Source: Pedobacter foliorum | GTDB taxonomy: Bacteria > Bacteroidota > Bacteroidia > Sphingobacteriales > Sphingobacteriaceae | Length of the DNA: 64,000 nt | Reading direction: 5' to 3' | NCBI RefSeq assembly: GCF_013266735.1 | Contig: NZ_JABSNU010000013.1 | Location: 1 to 64,000 of the forward strand | In this document: piece after piece, positions 45,401 through 54,499 of the stretch | Numbering within the stretch: position 1 is the stretch's first letter | Layout: every line of letters begins with the position of its first letter | Made by a program: the position numbers and the translations under genes | The notes under the pieces: model-generated | Seen by the model: only the letters and a program-made list of their open reading frames with translations | Told to the model about the DNA's origin: nothing | The model's database searches: none

Positions 45401-45823
45401 TTATACTTCCACTAGCTCTTCTTGAAAAGCCTCTTTTTCTATTGAATTTAATGTTTCATTTAGTGTGTTATACATTTCTATGGCTTTTGGATGTATAGCT
45501 AAAATTCCATTAACTTGATTGGTATTGCCTGCAACAAGTTGCTCGTTCAAGAATTTTACATCTTCAATGGTTAAGGCATTGTTTTCAAACTTCTTTTTCC
45601 AGAGGTTTATAAAATTAGCCATGCGACTTGTTTCAAGTTCAGATAGAATCGGCATTATACTCTTTTTTAGTTCATCTGCATGATAGCGATCAACATCATA
45701 GGTTGGATTGAAGGCTTTTAAAAAAGGCATTTGATACTGCGAAAATTTTTTATACGACTTAATGAAGTAAATTGAGATGATTAAGGTTGCTAGTGTTAGT
45801 CCGGAAATATAGGTGTAGTTCAT
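45401..45823 (-). CDS. Small membrane-anchored hypothetical protein
   Basis: A 140-residue protein with an N-terminal membrane helix (about residues 5-22, YISGLTLATLIISIYFI) and a helical, charged cytoplasmic or periplasmic domain. No recognised motif. It has no close neighbour on its strand. I do not recognise the family. Confidence 0.6.
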   Translation of the reverse strand: MNYTYISGLTLATLIISIYFIKSYKKFSQYQMPFLKAFNPTYDVDRYHADELKKSIMPILSELETSRMANFINLWKKKFENNALTIEDVKFLNEQLVAGNTNQVNGILAIHPKAIEMYNTLNETLNSIEKEAFQEELVEV

Positions 45824-46201
45824 GGTAAATCTTTCAAATAGGGGCTAGTTCTTGATATAGTTTTTTGGATATAAATCGAAAGTGCGGCAAAAGTAATGGA
45901 AAAGGAAGAAATAATTGTAATATTAAGTTGATGATATCTGGCAAATACTCATCAATTCGACAATAAAATAAGAAATCTGCTTACAGGGTACATTGATGTT
46001 GTTAAAGTAATTGATTTGTTATTCAGTCGGTTAATAGATTGAAGATAGATACAGCTCTATATAAGATGAGCAGCATATTTTAATCGCTGGCCCGCATAGT
46101 TGTTTTAATTGAGCATTGGATAAAAGTATATTGACAACAGTATCTTATCGCGATGATAAATAACATCAGGTTCGCTAGTAAAACAATTAACTGAATTGGG
46201 G
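45824..46201. other. Gene-free AT-rich region
   Basis: About 380 bases downstream of the LytS-type kinase gene. I see no convincing ORF, repeat or terminator on either strand. Confidence 0.5.
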
Positions 46202-47302
46202 CTATTCAGATAGCCGCAAATCGATAACAACAAGAAAATGATTACGATCTGTGATCTCATATTTAATGCTTGCGGCCTCAGAGAAAGTATAAGCTAGTCT
46301 TTGACGAATATTATCCAGTCCCGAATGAAAACCTTCATTGGGTTGTTTAGCAGCAATGAGGTTGTCGGTAACCATCCGGAATAGACCATCTTCTAAAGTA
46401 ATCGATATGTTTGTAGGATGATCGTGTTTGGTTAAATCGCCATGCTTAAAGACGTTCTCTGTTAAGGTCAGCAACACCAAGGGTAGAAAAGAAAAATTTT
46501 CGATGTCTCCCGCTACTTCAAAATCAATGTAATTTGGTTCGCGTTGCCGGATTTGCCAAAGATTGATTAGGTTGCGTGTTTGCTTAATTTCCTCTTTCAA
46601 AGGCTTTAAACCTGATTCTTGATCCTGTTCAATGGCAAACCTCATGATTTCAGAAAGCAGCAGAACGGCACCTGCTACGATTGTATTGTTTTTACGAACC
46701 TGGTTAAAAATGAAATTGAGGGTGTTAAATAAAAGGTGGGGATTAACCTGCGCCCGCAGGTAAGCATTTTTAGTCCGAGCCAGTTCTATTGTCATCTCAT
46801 TTTCTACGATGATTCGCTCCAAAGCCTGATTTTCCAGCATTGCAGTAGTCTTTAACTGTTTAAAGTAATTGCTCAGATAATAATATCCCCAAGAGAAACC
46901 GAGGAATTCCAGCGCTCTCCATATACTGCCGTAAAGGAAATGCCGATTAATAGGAACATTATTTATAGAGGTGCCAGACGCAAAACTTGCCAGCAACAGA
47001 TCTATTACATAACTAATCGCCAGGTAGAGCAAAACCTCCAATGCAATTAGTAAAGGGGTAAGCCACAATCTGCGGATTGGTTTCTTCAATGCTTTAGGGA
47101 GCACCACTTGTGCATTAACATAGAACAGACCTATGTTTATTGCGTAGTGTAGTAAATAGCTGAGGAAATCTCCGTAAATGCCGGTGGCTAATGATATCAT
47201 TAATGATTCGAGTACGATAAAAATACCCCAGACTAAAAAGTGAAAACGATTCCGATTCATCCAAGCACAGACATGTTCGGTTAATGTATTTATTCTTTTC
47301 AT
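46202..47302 (-). CDS. LytS-type sensor histidine kinase
   Basis: A histidine kinase of 366 residues from the ATG at 47302 (MKRINTLTEH). Longer in-frame starts at 47323 and 47386 exist but would run across the divergent peptide ORF. Four membrane helices fill about residues 20-145. The His_kinase domain has the phospho-acceptor His in RAQVNPHLLFNTLNF, and the ATPase part has VLLTLTENVFKHGDL and a G box near GFHSGLDNIRQRL. It pairs with the LytTR regulator encoded at 47538-48272, but the two genes are separated by about 235 bases containing an opposite-strand ORF. Confidence 0.9.
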   Translation of the reverse strand: MKRINTLTEHVCAWMNRNRFHFLVWGIFIVLESLMISLATGIYGDFLSYLLHYAINIGLFYVNAQVVLPKALKKPIRRLWLTPLLIALEVLLYLAISYVIDLLLASFASGTSINNVPINRHFLYGSIWRALEFLGFSWGYYYLSNYFKQLKTTAMLENQALERIIVENEMTIELARTKNAYLRAQVNPHLLFNTLNFIFNQVRKNNTIVAGAVLLLSEIMRFAIEQDQESGLKPLKEEIKQTRNLINLWQIRQREPNYIDFEVAGDIENFSFLPLVLLTLTENVFKHGDLTKHDHPTNISITLEDGLFRMVTDNLIAAKQPNEGFHSGLDNIRQRLAYTFSEAASIKYEITDRNHFLVVIDLRLSE

Positions 47303-47366
47303 GTAAGTCATTATGAGGTTCATGTAAAAAAAACCTAATTGGTTTTCAATTGAATTAATTTCCAAG

Positions 47367-47528
47367 ATGAAAAAGATCAGAAGCATTAAAATTGTCCGGA
47401 AAACAGTATTCGTTTTCAGGCAGGATCAGCAGGCAGACTGGCCTGATGGGGATCCGACATTGTCAAGCTTAACGATTACCTCTGGTGGTACAAGGCTAGT
47501 AAGTAAGCGTCGTTCAGACTTACAATGA
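47367..47528 (+). CDS. Candidate RiPP (lanthipeptide-like) precursor peptide
   Basis: A 53-codon ORF on the plus strand, lying between the LytTR regulator and the LytS kinase genes. The N-terminus is basic (MKKIRSIKIVRKTVFVFRQ) like a leader. A turn GDGDP-like boundary (WPDGDPT) leads to a Ser/Thr-rich segment, TLSSLTITSGGT, and a basic tail ending KRRSDLQ. Ten of its last 24 residues are not Ser/Thr-poor: four Thr and five Ser lie there, and no Cys occurs anywhere. A LanB dehydratase gene lies 1 kb away. The stop is nine bases from the convergent regulator stop. Peptides with a KKI...VF.F...DPT pattern near dehydratases are familiar to me from this phylum, but I cannot cite a matched family. 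Confidence 0.55.
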   Translation: MKKIRSIKIVRKTVFVFRQDQQADWPDGDPTLSSLTITSGGTRLVSKRRSDLQ

Positions 47529-47537
47529 ATGGTTGAT

Positions 47538-48272
47538 TTAAAGACGCTTGGAGACGAGCGTCTTTTGTTCAAGATAACTCCTGAAGCTGTTCTTGTACTG
47601 ACTGCTCATGGGTACCTGGTATTTACCCAGGTCTATAATATTGCCAATTACGCGTTCGACATAATCTTCATTGATAATATAAGATTTATGAACACGGTAG
47701 AACCTGCTGTCATCACCCAATTCATCTGCCATTTCAGAAAGCGTCATGTAAGTGGTGTGGTTTTTGTCTTGCAGTAGTAGCTGTACATAGTTGCCAGCTG
47801 CCTGGATATATAGAATGTCGGACTTTAGTACTTTGGTTACTTTACCGCGCTCACCGGTACGGACGTATATAGCGTCATCGCTGACATCAGAGCTATCTGG
47901 CTTAATGTAGTTTAAGGAAATTACATCAGAAACAACTGAAGCAAACTTGCCAAAGTCAATTGGTTTCAGCAGGTAATACTTAACCATTAAATCATAAGAT
48001 TTTACTGCATATTCAGCATGTGCGGTGGTAAAAACAATAGTTCCTTCTCGTTCTTTTAGACGCTCAGCTATTTGGATACCTGAAATACCGGGCATGTCTA
48101 TATCCAAAAAAAACAGATCAGCCTGATCTGCGATAACATTTGCTAAGGCAATAGCTGGATTGGTATACATCTGAACTAATTTTAAACCAGGAAATTCCGC
48201 TATGTAGTCTCGCAGCACCTCGATCGCATCTGGATCATCGTCAATAATGACACAATTTAATATATTTTTCAT
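47538..48272 (-). CDS. LytTR-family response regulator
   Basis: A 244-residue regulator from the ATG at 48272 (MKNILNCVIIDDD), preferred to an upstream ATG at 48296. The receiver domain carries the acidic pair in IIDDDPD and the phospho-acceptor Asp57 in LFFLDIDMPG. The LytTR DNA-binding domain (about 135-240) contains YVRTGERGKVTKV, ILYIQAAGNYVQL and FYRVHKSYIIN. It is the partner of the LytS-type kinase. The lanB-like gene lies upstream on the same strand and might be in the same transcript. Confidence 0.92.
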   Translation of the reverse strand: MKNILNCVIIDDDPDAIEVLRDYIAEFPGLKLVQMYTNPAIALANVIADQADLFFLDIDMPGISGIQIAERLKEREGTIVFTTAHAEYAVKSYDLMVKYYLLKPIDFGKFASVVSDVISLNYIKPDSSDVSDDAIYVRTGERGKVTKVLKSDILYIQAAGNYVQLLLQDKNHTTYMTLSEMADELGDDSRFYRVHKSYIINEDYVERVIGNIIDLGKYQVPMSSQYKNSFRSYLEQKTLVSKRL

Positions 48273-48488
48273 AATCATAGGTTTGATTATCTGCAATTTA
48301 TAAAAAAATCATCTGAAAAACGGATGGTAGTAAAGGGGGGATTCCACTGTCAATAAATAGAATAGGGGTAACGCTGGGTTCTGAATTTTTTATTCACGCT
48401 GTATAAGCTCAGTTTTTTTTGTCTAAAGTGATGGCTACTAAGTGCTTTTTTTGCACTAAACCTGTTCACTCTTTTTTGTAGTTAAAAC

Positions 48489-51284
48489 TTAGATAGTCCT
48501 TTTTTTTAACATCCTAAAAAATAGGTGGTAAATCTGGAATTCATGGCTGCGCTGCTGGGTTGAAAATAATCTGTTCATATGCATGTGCAGCAAATCTGAA
48601 AATAATTTATCTCTTTTTTCATCTTCACAGAACTTTAAGGTACTCACCAATGACTGGCAATAAGAATTAATGAAGTCTTCACGCCGGGGGTAAGACGTAT
48701 CTGGATTGGTCTGCTCGAATTTTCGGATCATCTCGTTTAACCGTTTAAAGCCTTCCGGAGCTACTTTAAATTCTAGAATAAAAGAATCACGGATTGACTG
48801 AATTAATGTGCTCAACTTTTCAATACTAAAAAGCCCTGAGTTTATTATTCTGTTAAAGATGTGCTCGCAAAGCCGGTACTTTTCAAAAGTATCTATTGGT
48901 AAGGAAAGCAGAAATAGAACTGACTCGCTATCAATACAGAAGTGATTTTCCACCCGATCTATTAGGATAGCACTATAACGCTGAATCTCCCGTTTGTAAG
49001 TACTTATCCTCCAATCAGGGACTATTCCTGATTGGAGATATGGGTTCAGTAATGCAGAAAGACGAGCAGTCAGCTGCATTCCAGAGTTAACATCCTTCAA
49101 ACATATGCGTAGGCGAAGATGATGGCCATTGTCGTCATATCGGATAAAAAACCATTTCTCGATAACAAGGCGAAACTCAGTAAGGACTGGATTGATAACC
49201 TCTAACAGTAATTCATCAGCCCTGGTATGGTGACAATAGATCTGGAAATAGTACCATTTGCTTCCGGGAGGAAATAAGGCTACTGGTTGTGATTCAAGCT
49301 CAGCGGCTGAGACCAAGCCCATTCCATCATAAATTTTTTGTTGATGTGTTATAGACAAAACCATCTGGGCGGAATAGGAATGACCCGAGGCGTCCTGAGC
49401 AAAGCCAGTCACCGAAGATTCGCTCAAATAAAACCGTTTATGTTTTTTAAGGTATTTGTGAAAAGCCATCATGTCCTCGTCTCTATGCTGATCAAAACAT
49501 AGGCTCTGATCGGTGTCCCCAACTCTAAATATTTGGGAAACACCGGCCGTGGTAAGGTAATTTTTTAGGGAACAGATAATAGCTCCTTTCTCCAAATGAA
49601 GGTGCTTGATCTCAACTAGCCAGGAGGCTGGAGAAACAATAATATTTTTAAACGTCAGCCTGGGATAGTAAGACAAGCCCGGGAAAAGGTCTCTCAAATT
49701 CAAATTGAGATCCGTCTGTATACCCTGGTGCTGCAAGTCACACAATAACCTAAAAATGGCGAGCTGAGAACGGCTGTAATTGTATGCGCTAGACACCCTT
49801 GGTATCAATCGCTTGTTCAGTTTACGAGAGTACAATAACAGCTCGTTTCCCTGAATAGAAAGCAGGATGTCATCAAGGGTCAAGGGGTCTGCTGACGTGT
49901 CATAATTCAATAAGTTCAGCTGGAAGTCATAGATTGAAGCCCGCCGGTTAATGTTGTCGACTTTAGTTTCCCCAGTATAGCCAATATCGAAGAACAGCAC
50001 CTCTGGATTGGCATTTTGCTCAAGATCTGCAATCTCACGGCAAAAGCCAGTATAGGATTTCCCACACATAGAAAATCTTCCCAAAACAGCATTTGTCGTA
50101 CAACCTGCAATAGATTCGATATGGACAAATTCATTTACAAAAGAAGCTATTATAGTTATGGAGTTCGGAAGGAGAGACGCTTTAGAGTTATTTTCCATAA
50201 TCAAGTCCTCCAGCTTTAAGGCCGAAGGCCAAAGCGCTGTGCTGCCACCAAGGAAGTTCAGTAAATGAGTTTTTAACTTTTGTAAATCATTCGATCGGGA
50301 AGTGCGTGTGCTAAACGACGAGAAAAGGACGTCCTCAGCGCCATTTGTTTTCTCCAGGCGATCATATCCCACGCCAATTTCTGGATCTAGTGCCCGCATA
50401 ACCGGTACGAAATCTTCTCCGAACTTTCTTGCGAACTGGGAAGTAAACTTTTCAAGTGCTGGTATCTCAGTAGACTTGCCCAAACTATTCAACCTGCTAA
50501 TCAGTTCAGGGAGATGGCTGAAGTGCGAAAGAGTTGAACCACTATCAATAACCTTCCGTTCTGCAATAACATATTCCTTATTTGTGGGAATAGGATTGGT
50601 ATTCAGTCGTTTGAAGTAATCTTCTCCAATAATATTTGTTTGTCTATTGGTTAATAGTAGTTGAACCTCCACTAAATCCATGAGCCGCATCTCCACCAAT
50701 TCTTTGCACATTTTGTCTGCCAATACATCGATTAGCTTCCGGTAGGAAATCGGAGTTTGGCAGAGCTTTATAATGTCCAAAATCGCAGGATCCGATTCAA
50801 TTTCTGATAGCTGGTAAATGTCGTTAAAGCGGCTCAAATACCTAATGGAGCTTTGAAAAACATAGTAACTGCTATTGGCGAAAAAAAATAAATCTTCAAT
50901 TGGGGACGTAAAAGGGATGGTCATATCAGCAAGAGACCAGTCCCTGAAATGGTGTAAATGCTGCTTTGAAGCCACCTTTGTGGTAGTATTGTGATTGCGT
51001 ACCAAATCTAAAATACCAACGCCCGCAAAGCTGCCGAAAGGTGTAGCTCGGTATCTAGCCCTGTTGAAATATTTCCATACGGTATATTGCACTTGCTCGG
51101 AGGCCAATTGAAGTCCAGCATAATCTATATTTTTAATCAAACTGTAAAATCCAGGAGCAGCATGTGAAATAGAAACTTTAAGATCCTCCCAGCAACTGTT
51201 CAACTCCGCGTCCACTGAAAATTGCGGTGTCCTTAGCAATGCCTTTGGGTGAAGCTTCAGTACCTGGATTTTTTTTCTTTTCAC
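48489..51284 (-). CDS. Lantibiotic dehydratase, full-length LanB type
   Basis: A 931-residue class I lanthipeptide dehydratase starting at a GTG. The N-terminal glutamylation domain (about residues 20-640) shows RARYRATPFGSFAGVG, the family hallmark, and long conserved segments such as TTNAVLGRFSM and VLFFDIGYTGE. The C-terminal SpaB_C/elimination domain (about 670-925) begins KWYYFQIYCHHTRADELLL and continues FIRYDDNGHHLRLRI. LanB uses glutamyl-tRNA to glutamylate Ser/Thr and eliminates glutamate to give dehydroalanine/dehydrobutyrine. Both domains are in one chain, so it should be complete. No LanC cyclase, peptidase or dedicated ABC exporter is visible in this window. The likely substrate is the peptide encoded at 47367-47528. 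Confidence 0.92.
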   Translation of the reverse strand: MKRKKIQVLKLHPKALLRTPQFSVDAELNSCWEDLKVSISHAAPGFYSLIKNIDYAGLQLASEQVQYTVWKYFNRARYRATPFGSFAGVGILDLVRNHNTTTKVASKQHLHHFRDWSLADMTIPFTSPIEDLFFFANSSYYVFQSSIRYLSRFNDIYQLSEIESDPAILDIIKLCQTPISYRKLIDVLADKMCKELVEMRLMDLVEVQLLLTNRQTNIIGEDYFKRLNTNPIPTNKEYVIAERKVIDSGSTLSHFSHLPELISRLNSLGKSTEIPALEKFTSQFARKFGEDFVPVMRALDPEIGVGYDRLEKTNGAEDVLFSSFSTRTSRSNDLQKLKTHLLNFLGGSTALWPSALKLEDLIMENNSKASLLPNSITIIASFVNEFVHIESIAGCTTNAVLGRFSMCGKSYTGFCREIADLEQNANPEVLFFDIGYTGETKVDNINRRASIYDFQLNLLNYDTSADPLTLDDILLSIQGNELLLYSRKLNKRLIPRVSSAYNYSRSQLAIFRLLCDLQHQGIQTDLNLNLRDLFPGLSYYPRLTFKNIIVSPASWLVEIKHLHLEKGAIICSLKNYLTTAGVSQIFRVGDTDQSLCFDQHRDEDMMAFHKYLKKHKRFYLSESSVTGFAQDASGHSYSAQMVLSITHQQKIYDGMGLVSAAELESQPVALFPPGSKWYYFQIYCHHTRADELLLEVINPVLTEFRLVIEKWFFIRYDDNGHHLRLRICLKDVNSGMQLTARLSALLNPYLQSGIVPDWRISTYKREIQRYSAILIDRVENHFCIDSESVLFLLSLPIDTFEKYRLCEHIFNRIINSGLFSIEKLSTLIQSIRDSFILEFKVAPEGFKRLNEMIRKFEQTNPDTSYPRREDFINSYCQSLVSTLKFCEDEKRDKLFSDLLHMHMNRLFSTQQRSHEFQIYHLFFRMLKKRTI

Positions 51285-51307
51285 AATGGAAAGCTAAAAC
51301 CGTAATT

Positions 51308-51421
51308 CTAGACAGGTAAATTTTTTACACCAAGTGGACGGGAAGTTACATGTTTATAGGATTGACCACCAGTAATACTAAAATCACTAAGAAATGCAAG
51401 GGCGTAGGGAATGATAAATCT
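51308..51421 (-). other. Start-less conserved-looking peptide fragment upstream of lanB
   Basis: Between the lanB start and the GNAT gene, a 37-codon minus-strand frame reads RFIIPYALAFLSDFSITGGQ then SYKHVTSRPLGVKNLPV and stops 24 bases before lanB. There is no start codon in frame. The residue pattern looks like the preserved tail of a protein. The remaining 51422-51629 shows nothing clear. Confidence 0.3.
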
Positions 51422-51629
51422 CTAAGTAAGTCAGACTGCATTTCATCACGGTAAGCTACTTATCTACGTAAAAAATAGAGCAGAATGATTGAGCTTTCTG
51501 AAATTAATTATAAATTCCTGCTGTTAATATGAAAAATATCAAGCGCATTCCTCGCACATAAAAATAACATGTTATCTGCGGACAGCCAATACCAAAAGCA
51601 GTTTGATTTTTGATCCCTAAGAATAAACA

Positions 51630-52196
51630 ATGGCAACATTCAGAAGCAAAGCACATTTCATCGATATCCTGACGGCAGCTTTTCAGGATAACCAAAGTGT
51701 CAACTACATCGTTCAACAAGATAATAATCGTATGATTAAAATCAGGCGATTAATGGAGTATTCCTATAGTATATGTGAAAGGTTCGGGAAAGTGGTAACC
51801 ACTGAAGATGGTCATTGTTGTGCCCTTATCCTGTTTCCCGATCAAAAGAAATTTTCTTTTGGCACTTTGGTACTTGACCTTCGCCTGATTCTCGGGGTGA
51901 CTGGTATGCAAAATCTGTTTAAAGTCCTGAAAAGGGAAAGGCTGATCAATCAGCAACATCAGCAGAAATCTATTTATTACCTCTGGTTTATTGCCGTTGA
52001 TCCCAAACATCAGCAGGAAGGTAGAGGCTCTGACCTGTTAAAGACACTCATTGCGGATGCTAGCAACATGCAGCGTCCCTTTTACCTGGAAACCTCGACC
52101 TTAAAAAATATCCCCTGGTATGAAAAAAACGGCTTCCAGGTTTTTCATGAGCTGGATATCGGCTATCGTCTGCTTTTTTTACGGCACATTCCTTAA
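51630..52196 (+). CDS. GNAT-family N-acetyltransferase
   Basis: A 188-residue GNAT-fold acyltransferase. The acetyl-CoA-binding motif A is clear in YYLWFIAVDPKHQQEGRG followed by SDLLKTLI (about residues 116-140), and motif B in PWYEKNGFQVFHE. The opening LTAAFQDNQSVNYIV resembles acetyltransferases that act on small molecules or protein N-termini. It heads a plus-strand group that converges on susD/tlpA. The substrate is unknown. Confidence 0.85.
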   Translation: MATFRSKAHFIDILTAAFQDNQSVNYIVQQDNNRMIKIRRLMEYSYSICERFGKVVTTEDGHCCALILFPDQKKFSFGTLVLDLRLILGVTGMQNLFKVLKRERLINQQHQQKSIYYLWFIAVDPKHQQEGRGSDLLKTLIADASNMQRPFYLETSTLKNIPWYEKNGFQVFHELDIGYRLLFLRHIP

Positions 52197-52240
52197 AATA
52201 GCTGAACAAATCTTTCTAATCATTGCCTAAACATCTCCCT

Positions 52241-53215
52241 ATGTTAGTCTTTAATTCTGAAATGCATGTAACTACGCTTTTATTTATCCTGCTTGAGCTG
52301 ATGATGCTGGCGGTACAGTTCTACCACTATCGTTTGGCCCCTCATGATAAACCGCGACTTTGGTACCTCATTTTACTTGGTCTGCTTATTTTTTATAATA
52401 TCACTGGGGGGCTTTTCCCTGATCCGGATATTCCTTTCAGTCTAAGCCTGCAGAATACTGTTGCTTATGGCGCCGGTTTTCTAATCGCAGCTTATTTTCC
52501 GTATTACTTTTACAAAAGTTTTAACCTCCGATACTTGCGCTTTCAGGCACTTTATGGAACTACGGTCTTCTTGCTGGGACCATACTTTGTTTTTTTTGTG
52601 CTGATCTATTCCTTTAATGAGAATTTGGATTTTGCGATAAATTATGGACTCATCATTCCTTTTATTTATTCTTTGTATTTATTGTGGGCCATATTGGATG
52701 CGATCAAAAGGGAATTCAAAGTAAAAAAAGAAGCAGATGGTATTTCTGGTAAAATGGAAATACTTAGCGTTTACTTCGCCGTTTTCCCATGGGTTTGCTT
52801 GTCTGTGTTTGCTTACTTTAATATCAGTCAATGGATTGAGGTTTTGGTAACCAATGCCGGATTTATCCTGGTTACGGCATTATCGTTGAAACGATCGATT
52901 GACCGGGACCGCATTCAATATGAAAGGCAACTTAACCATCGGGATATTCAAATTAGTAATTTCAGTAAAAAATGTACTGACTATCAGCTCAGTGTCCGTG
53001 AACAGGAAATCGCAAGGCTGGTGTGCCAGGGACTCACTTATAAGGAAATGGGGCGAATTCTGTTCATTTCTAAGAAAACGGTGGATGCCCATATCCGCAA
53101 GATCTTCCAGAAAACCAGTTCCAGAAATAAGATTGAATTGGTGCGGTTGTTAGGGCTGACATCTGCCTGGCAGGAAGCGATTGGATTTGAAAACCATTTA
53201 AAGTACAATCCATGA
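52241..53215 (+). CDS. Membrane-bound LuxR-type transcription regulator
   Basis: A 324-residue protein from the ATG at 52241, preferred to a TTG at 52223. About seven membrane helices occupy residues 8-215, and a LuxR helix-turn-helix lies at about 245-310 (LSVREQEIARLVCQGLTYKE, then KKTVDAHIRKIFQKT). The combination suggests a one-component regulator that senses a membrane or lipophilic signal and binds DNA while anchored. It overlaps the Crp-like gene by four bases. Confidence 0.85.
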   Translation: MLVFNSEMHVTTLLFILLELMMLAVQFYHYRLAPHDKPRLWYLILLGLLIFYNITGGLFPDPDIPFSLSLQNTVAYGAGFLIAAYFPYYFYKSFNLRYLRFQALYGTTVFLLGPYFVFFVLIYSFNENLDFAINYGLIIPFIYSLYLLWAILDAIKREFKVKKEADGISGKMEILSVYFAVFPWVCLSVFAYFNISQWIEVLVTNAGFILVTALSLKRSIDRDRIQYERQLNHRDIQISNFSKKCTDYQLSVREQEIARLVCQGLTYKEMGRILFISKKTVDAHIRKIFQKTSSRNKIELVRLLGLTSAWQEAIGFENHLKYNP

Positions 53216-53805
53216 AGCCTATTTCTGACGAAGCATTTGAACTGTTAATCGATAAAATGGAAAAGATACAGCCGCTAAGCACAAGATTCAAGCGGCTAGT
53301 CAAACCTATATTATTTGAAACAGAATACAAAAGAGGAAGCAGAATACTCAACTTCAATGAGGTTCAGCAATTGATCTGGTTTACGATAGGTGGCATCGCT
53401 CGCGAGATTAGGGTGAATGCAATTAGCTACAGCGAAAGTACCGCCTGGTTCTGGAAGGAGCGAAGTTTTTTGTATACTAGTCCTGGCTTTTTCAGCCAGG
53501 AGCCCTCTCATAGCACAATCGAGGTGATAAAGGATTGCAGGGCGGTGCTTATGAGCTACCAGAACTTGTCGGATTTAAAAACGACGTTTAAAGAAACTGA
53601 AACGATAACCGAAAAGATCAGGGCGGATAATGAAATGATGCGACTAGTACATGGTGACAACATCCGGAACCTTAACACCAGGGAAAGGTACCTGGAAGAA
53701 CGGGAAGCGCTGAATGAAATATTTCCACATGCAAAGCTGCAATATATTGCTGAATATATGGGCATGTCGGTGGACAGGTTAGGGAAATTACGAAAGGAGA
53801 ATTAG
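53212..53805 (+). CDS. Crp/Fnr-like regulator (cyclic-nucleotide-binding fold)
   Basis: A 197-residue protein. The N-terminal cNMP-binding-type beta roll (about 20-125) contains KRGSRILNFNEVQQLIWFTIGGIARE; a central helix and a C-terminal helix-turn-helix (about 165-195, PHAKLQYIAEYMGMSVDRLGKL) follow. Bacteroidota proteins of this size often have this layout. The ATG lies inside the LuxR-type stop (ATGA), so the two regulators are translationally coupled. Confidence 0.8.
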   Translation: MKPISDEAFELLIDKMEKIQPLSTRFKRLVKPILFETEYKRGSRILNFNEVQQLIWFTIGGIAREIRVNAISYSESTAWFWKERSFLYTSPGFFSQEPSHSTIEVIKDCRAVLMSYQNLSDLKTTFKETETITEKIRADNEMMRLVHGDNIRNLNTRERYLEEREALNEIFPHAKLQYIAEYMGMSVDRLGKLRKEN

Positions 53806-53952
53806 CTTATCTACAAAGAAATGGTAATCCGGCCCGAAAGAAATTCTTTTTTTAACTGCAATTTATCCATTAAATAACTGCTTTTTTAGAAGCCAAAACC
53901 GGGTGATTTTAGCACATGAATAGTCAATTTAGGATTAATCAAATCATCTCTT

Positions 53953-54408
53953 ATGAAATCCACGACTCGAAGTCATCCATCCCTGGGGCTAGCCAGAATT
54001 CGGCAAAGCCTAATAGATGTCATCTGCTATTGCTTTATCCTGTTGTTTCTGTATGCTGCTGCTGCCAAACTGCTGGATTATCGGAAATTTGAGTTGCAGA
54101 TTTCAAAATCGCCGATACTTACGGACTTTGCCGGGGTACTGGCCTGGCTGGTTCCGGTAGCTGAAATTCTTATTGCCATCCTACTCCTGATTTCGAAAAC
54201 CACCTCCTTGGGATTGTTTGCCGCTCTCGGATTGATGAGCCTGTTTACTGCTTACATCATCGCGATCCTCAATTTTAGTGAAAATATTCCATGCAGCTGT
54301 GGGGGGGTGCTCGCGCATATGAGCTGGAAGCAACATCTGGTCTTTAATGTGGCTTTTGTCGCTTTGGCGGTCACAGGCATTTTGATGCAGCCAAAACCTA
54401 AAAAATAG
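53953..54408 (+). CDS. MauE/DoxX-family redox-associated membrane protein
   Basis: A 151-residue protein with four membrane helices (about 22-40, 58-82, 86-108, 126-145). PCSCGGVLAHMSW supplies a Cys-x-Cys pair placed after the third helix, as in MauE-type proteins thought to move electrons or support disulfide formation across the membrane. It precedes the DUF6520-like peptide gene by 91 bases, a common pairing in this phylum. Confidence 0.8.
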   Translation: MKSTTRSHPSLGLARIRQSLIDVICYCFILLFLYAAAAKLLDYRKFELQISKSPILTDFAGVLAWLVPVAEILIAILLLISKTTSLGLFAALGLMSLFTAYIIAILNFSENIPCSCGGVLAHMSWKQHLVFNVAFVALAVTGILMQPKPKK

Positions 54409-54499
54409 AAAAATCGCCTTTAAACATATTCTATGCGCATGAATCAGGAGAGGCCGAACACCTGTAACCTAGTAGGCAATTAACAAAACAATAAATAAA

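Noticed and set aside
48441..48457. Terminator downstream of lanB
   Set aside because: AGTGC/GCACT gives only a five-base stem around a T run, so read-through into the LytTR gene remains possible.
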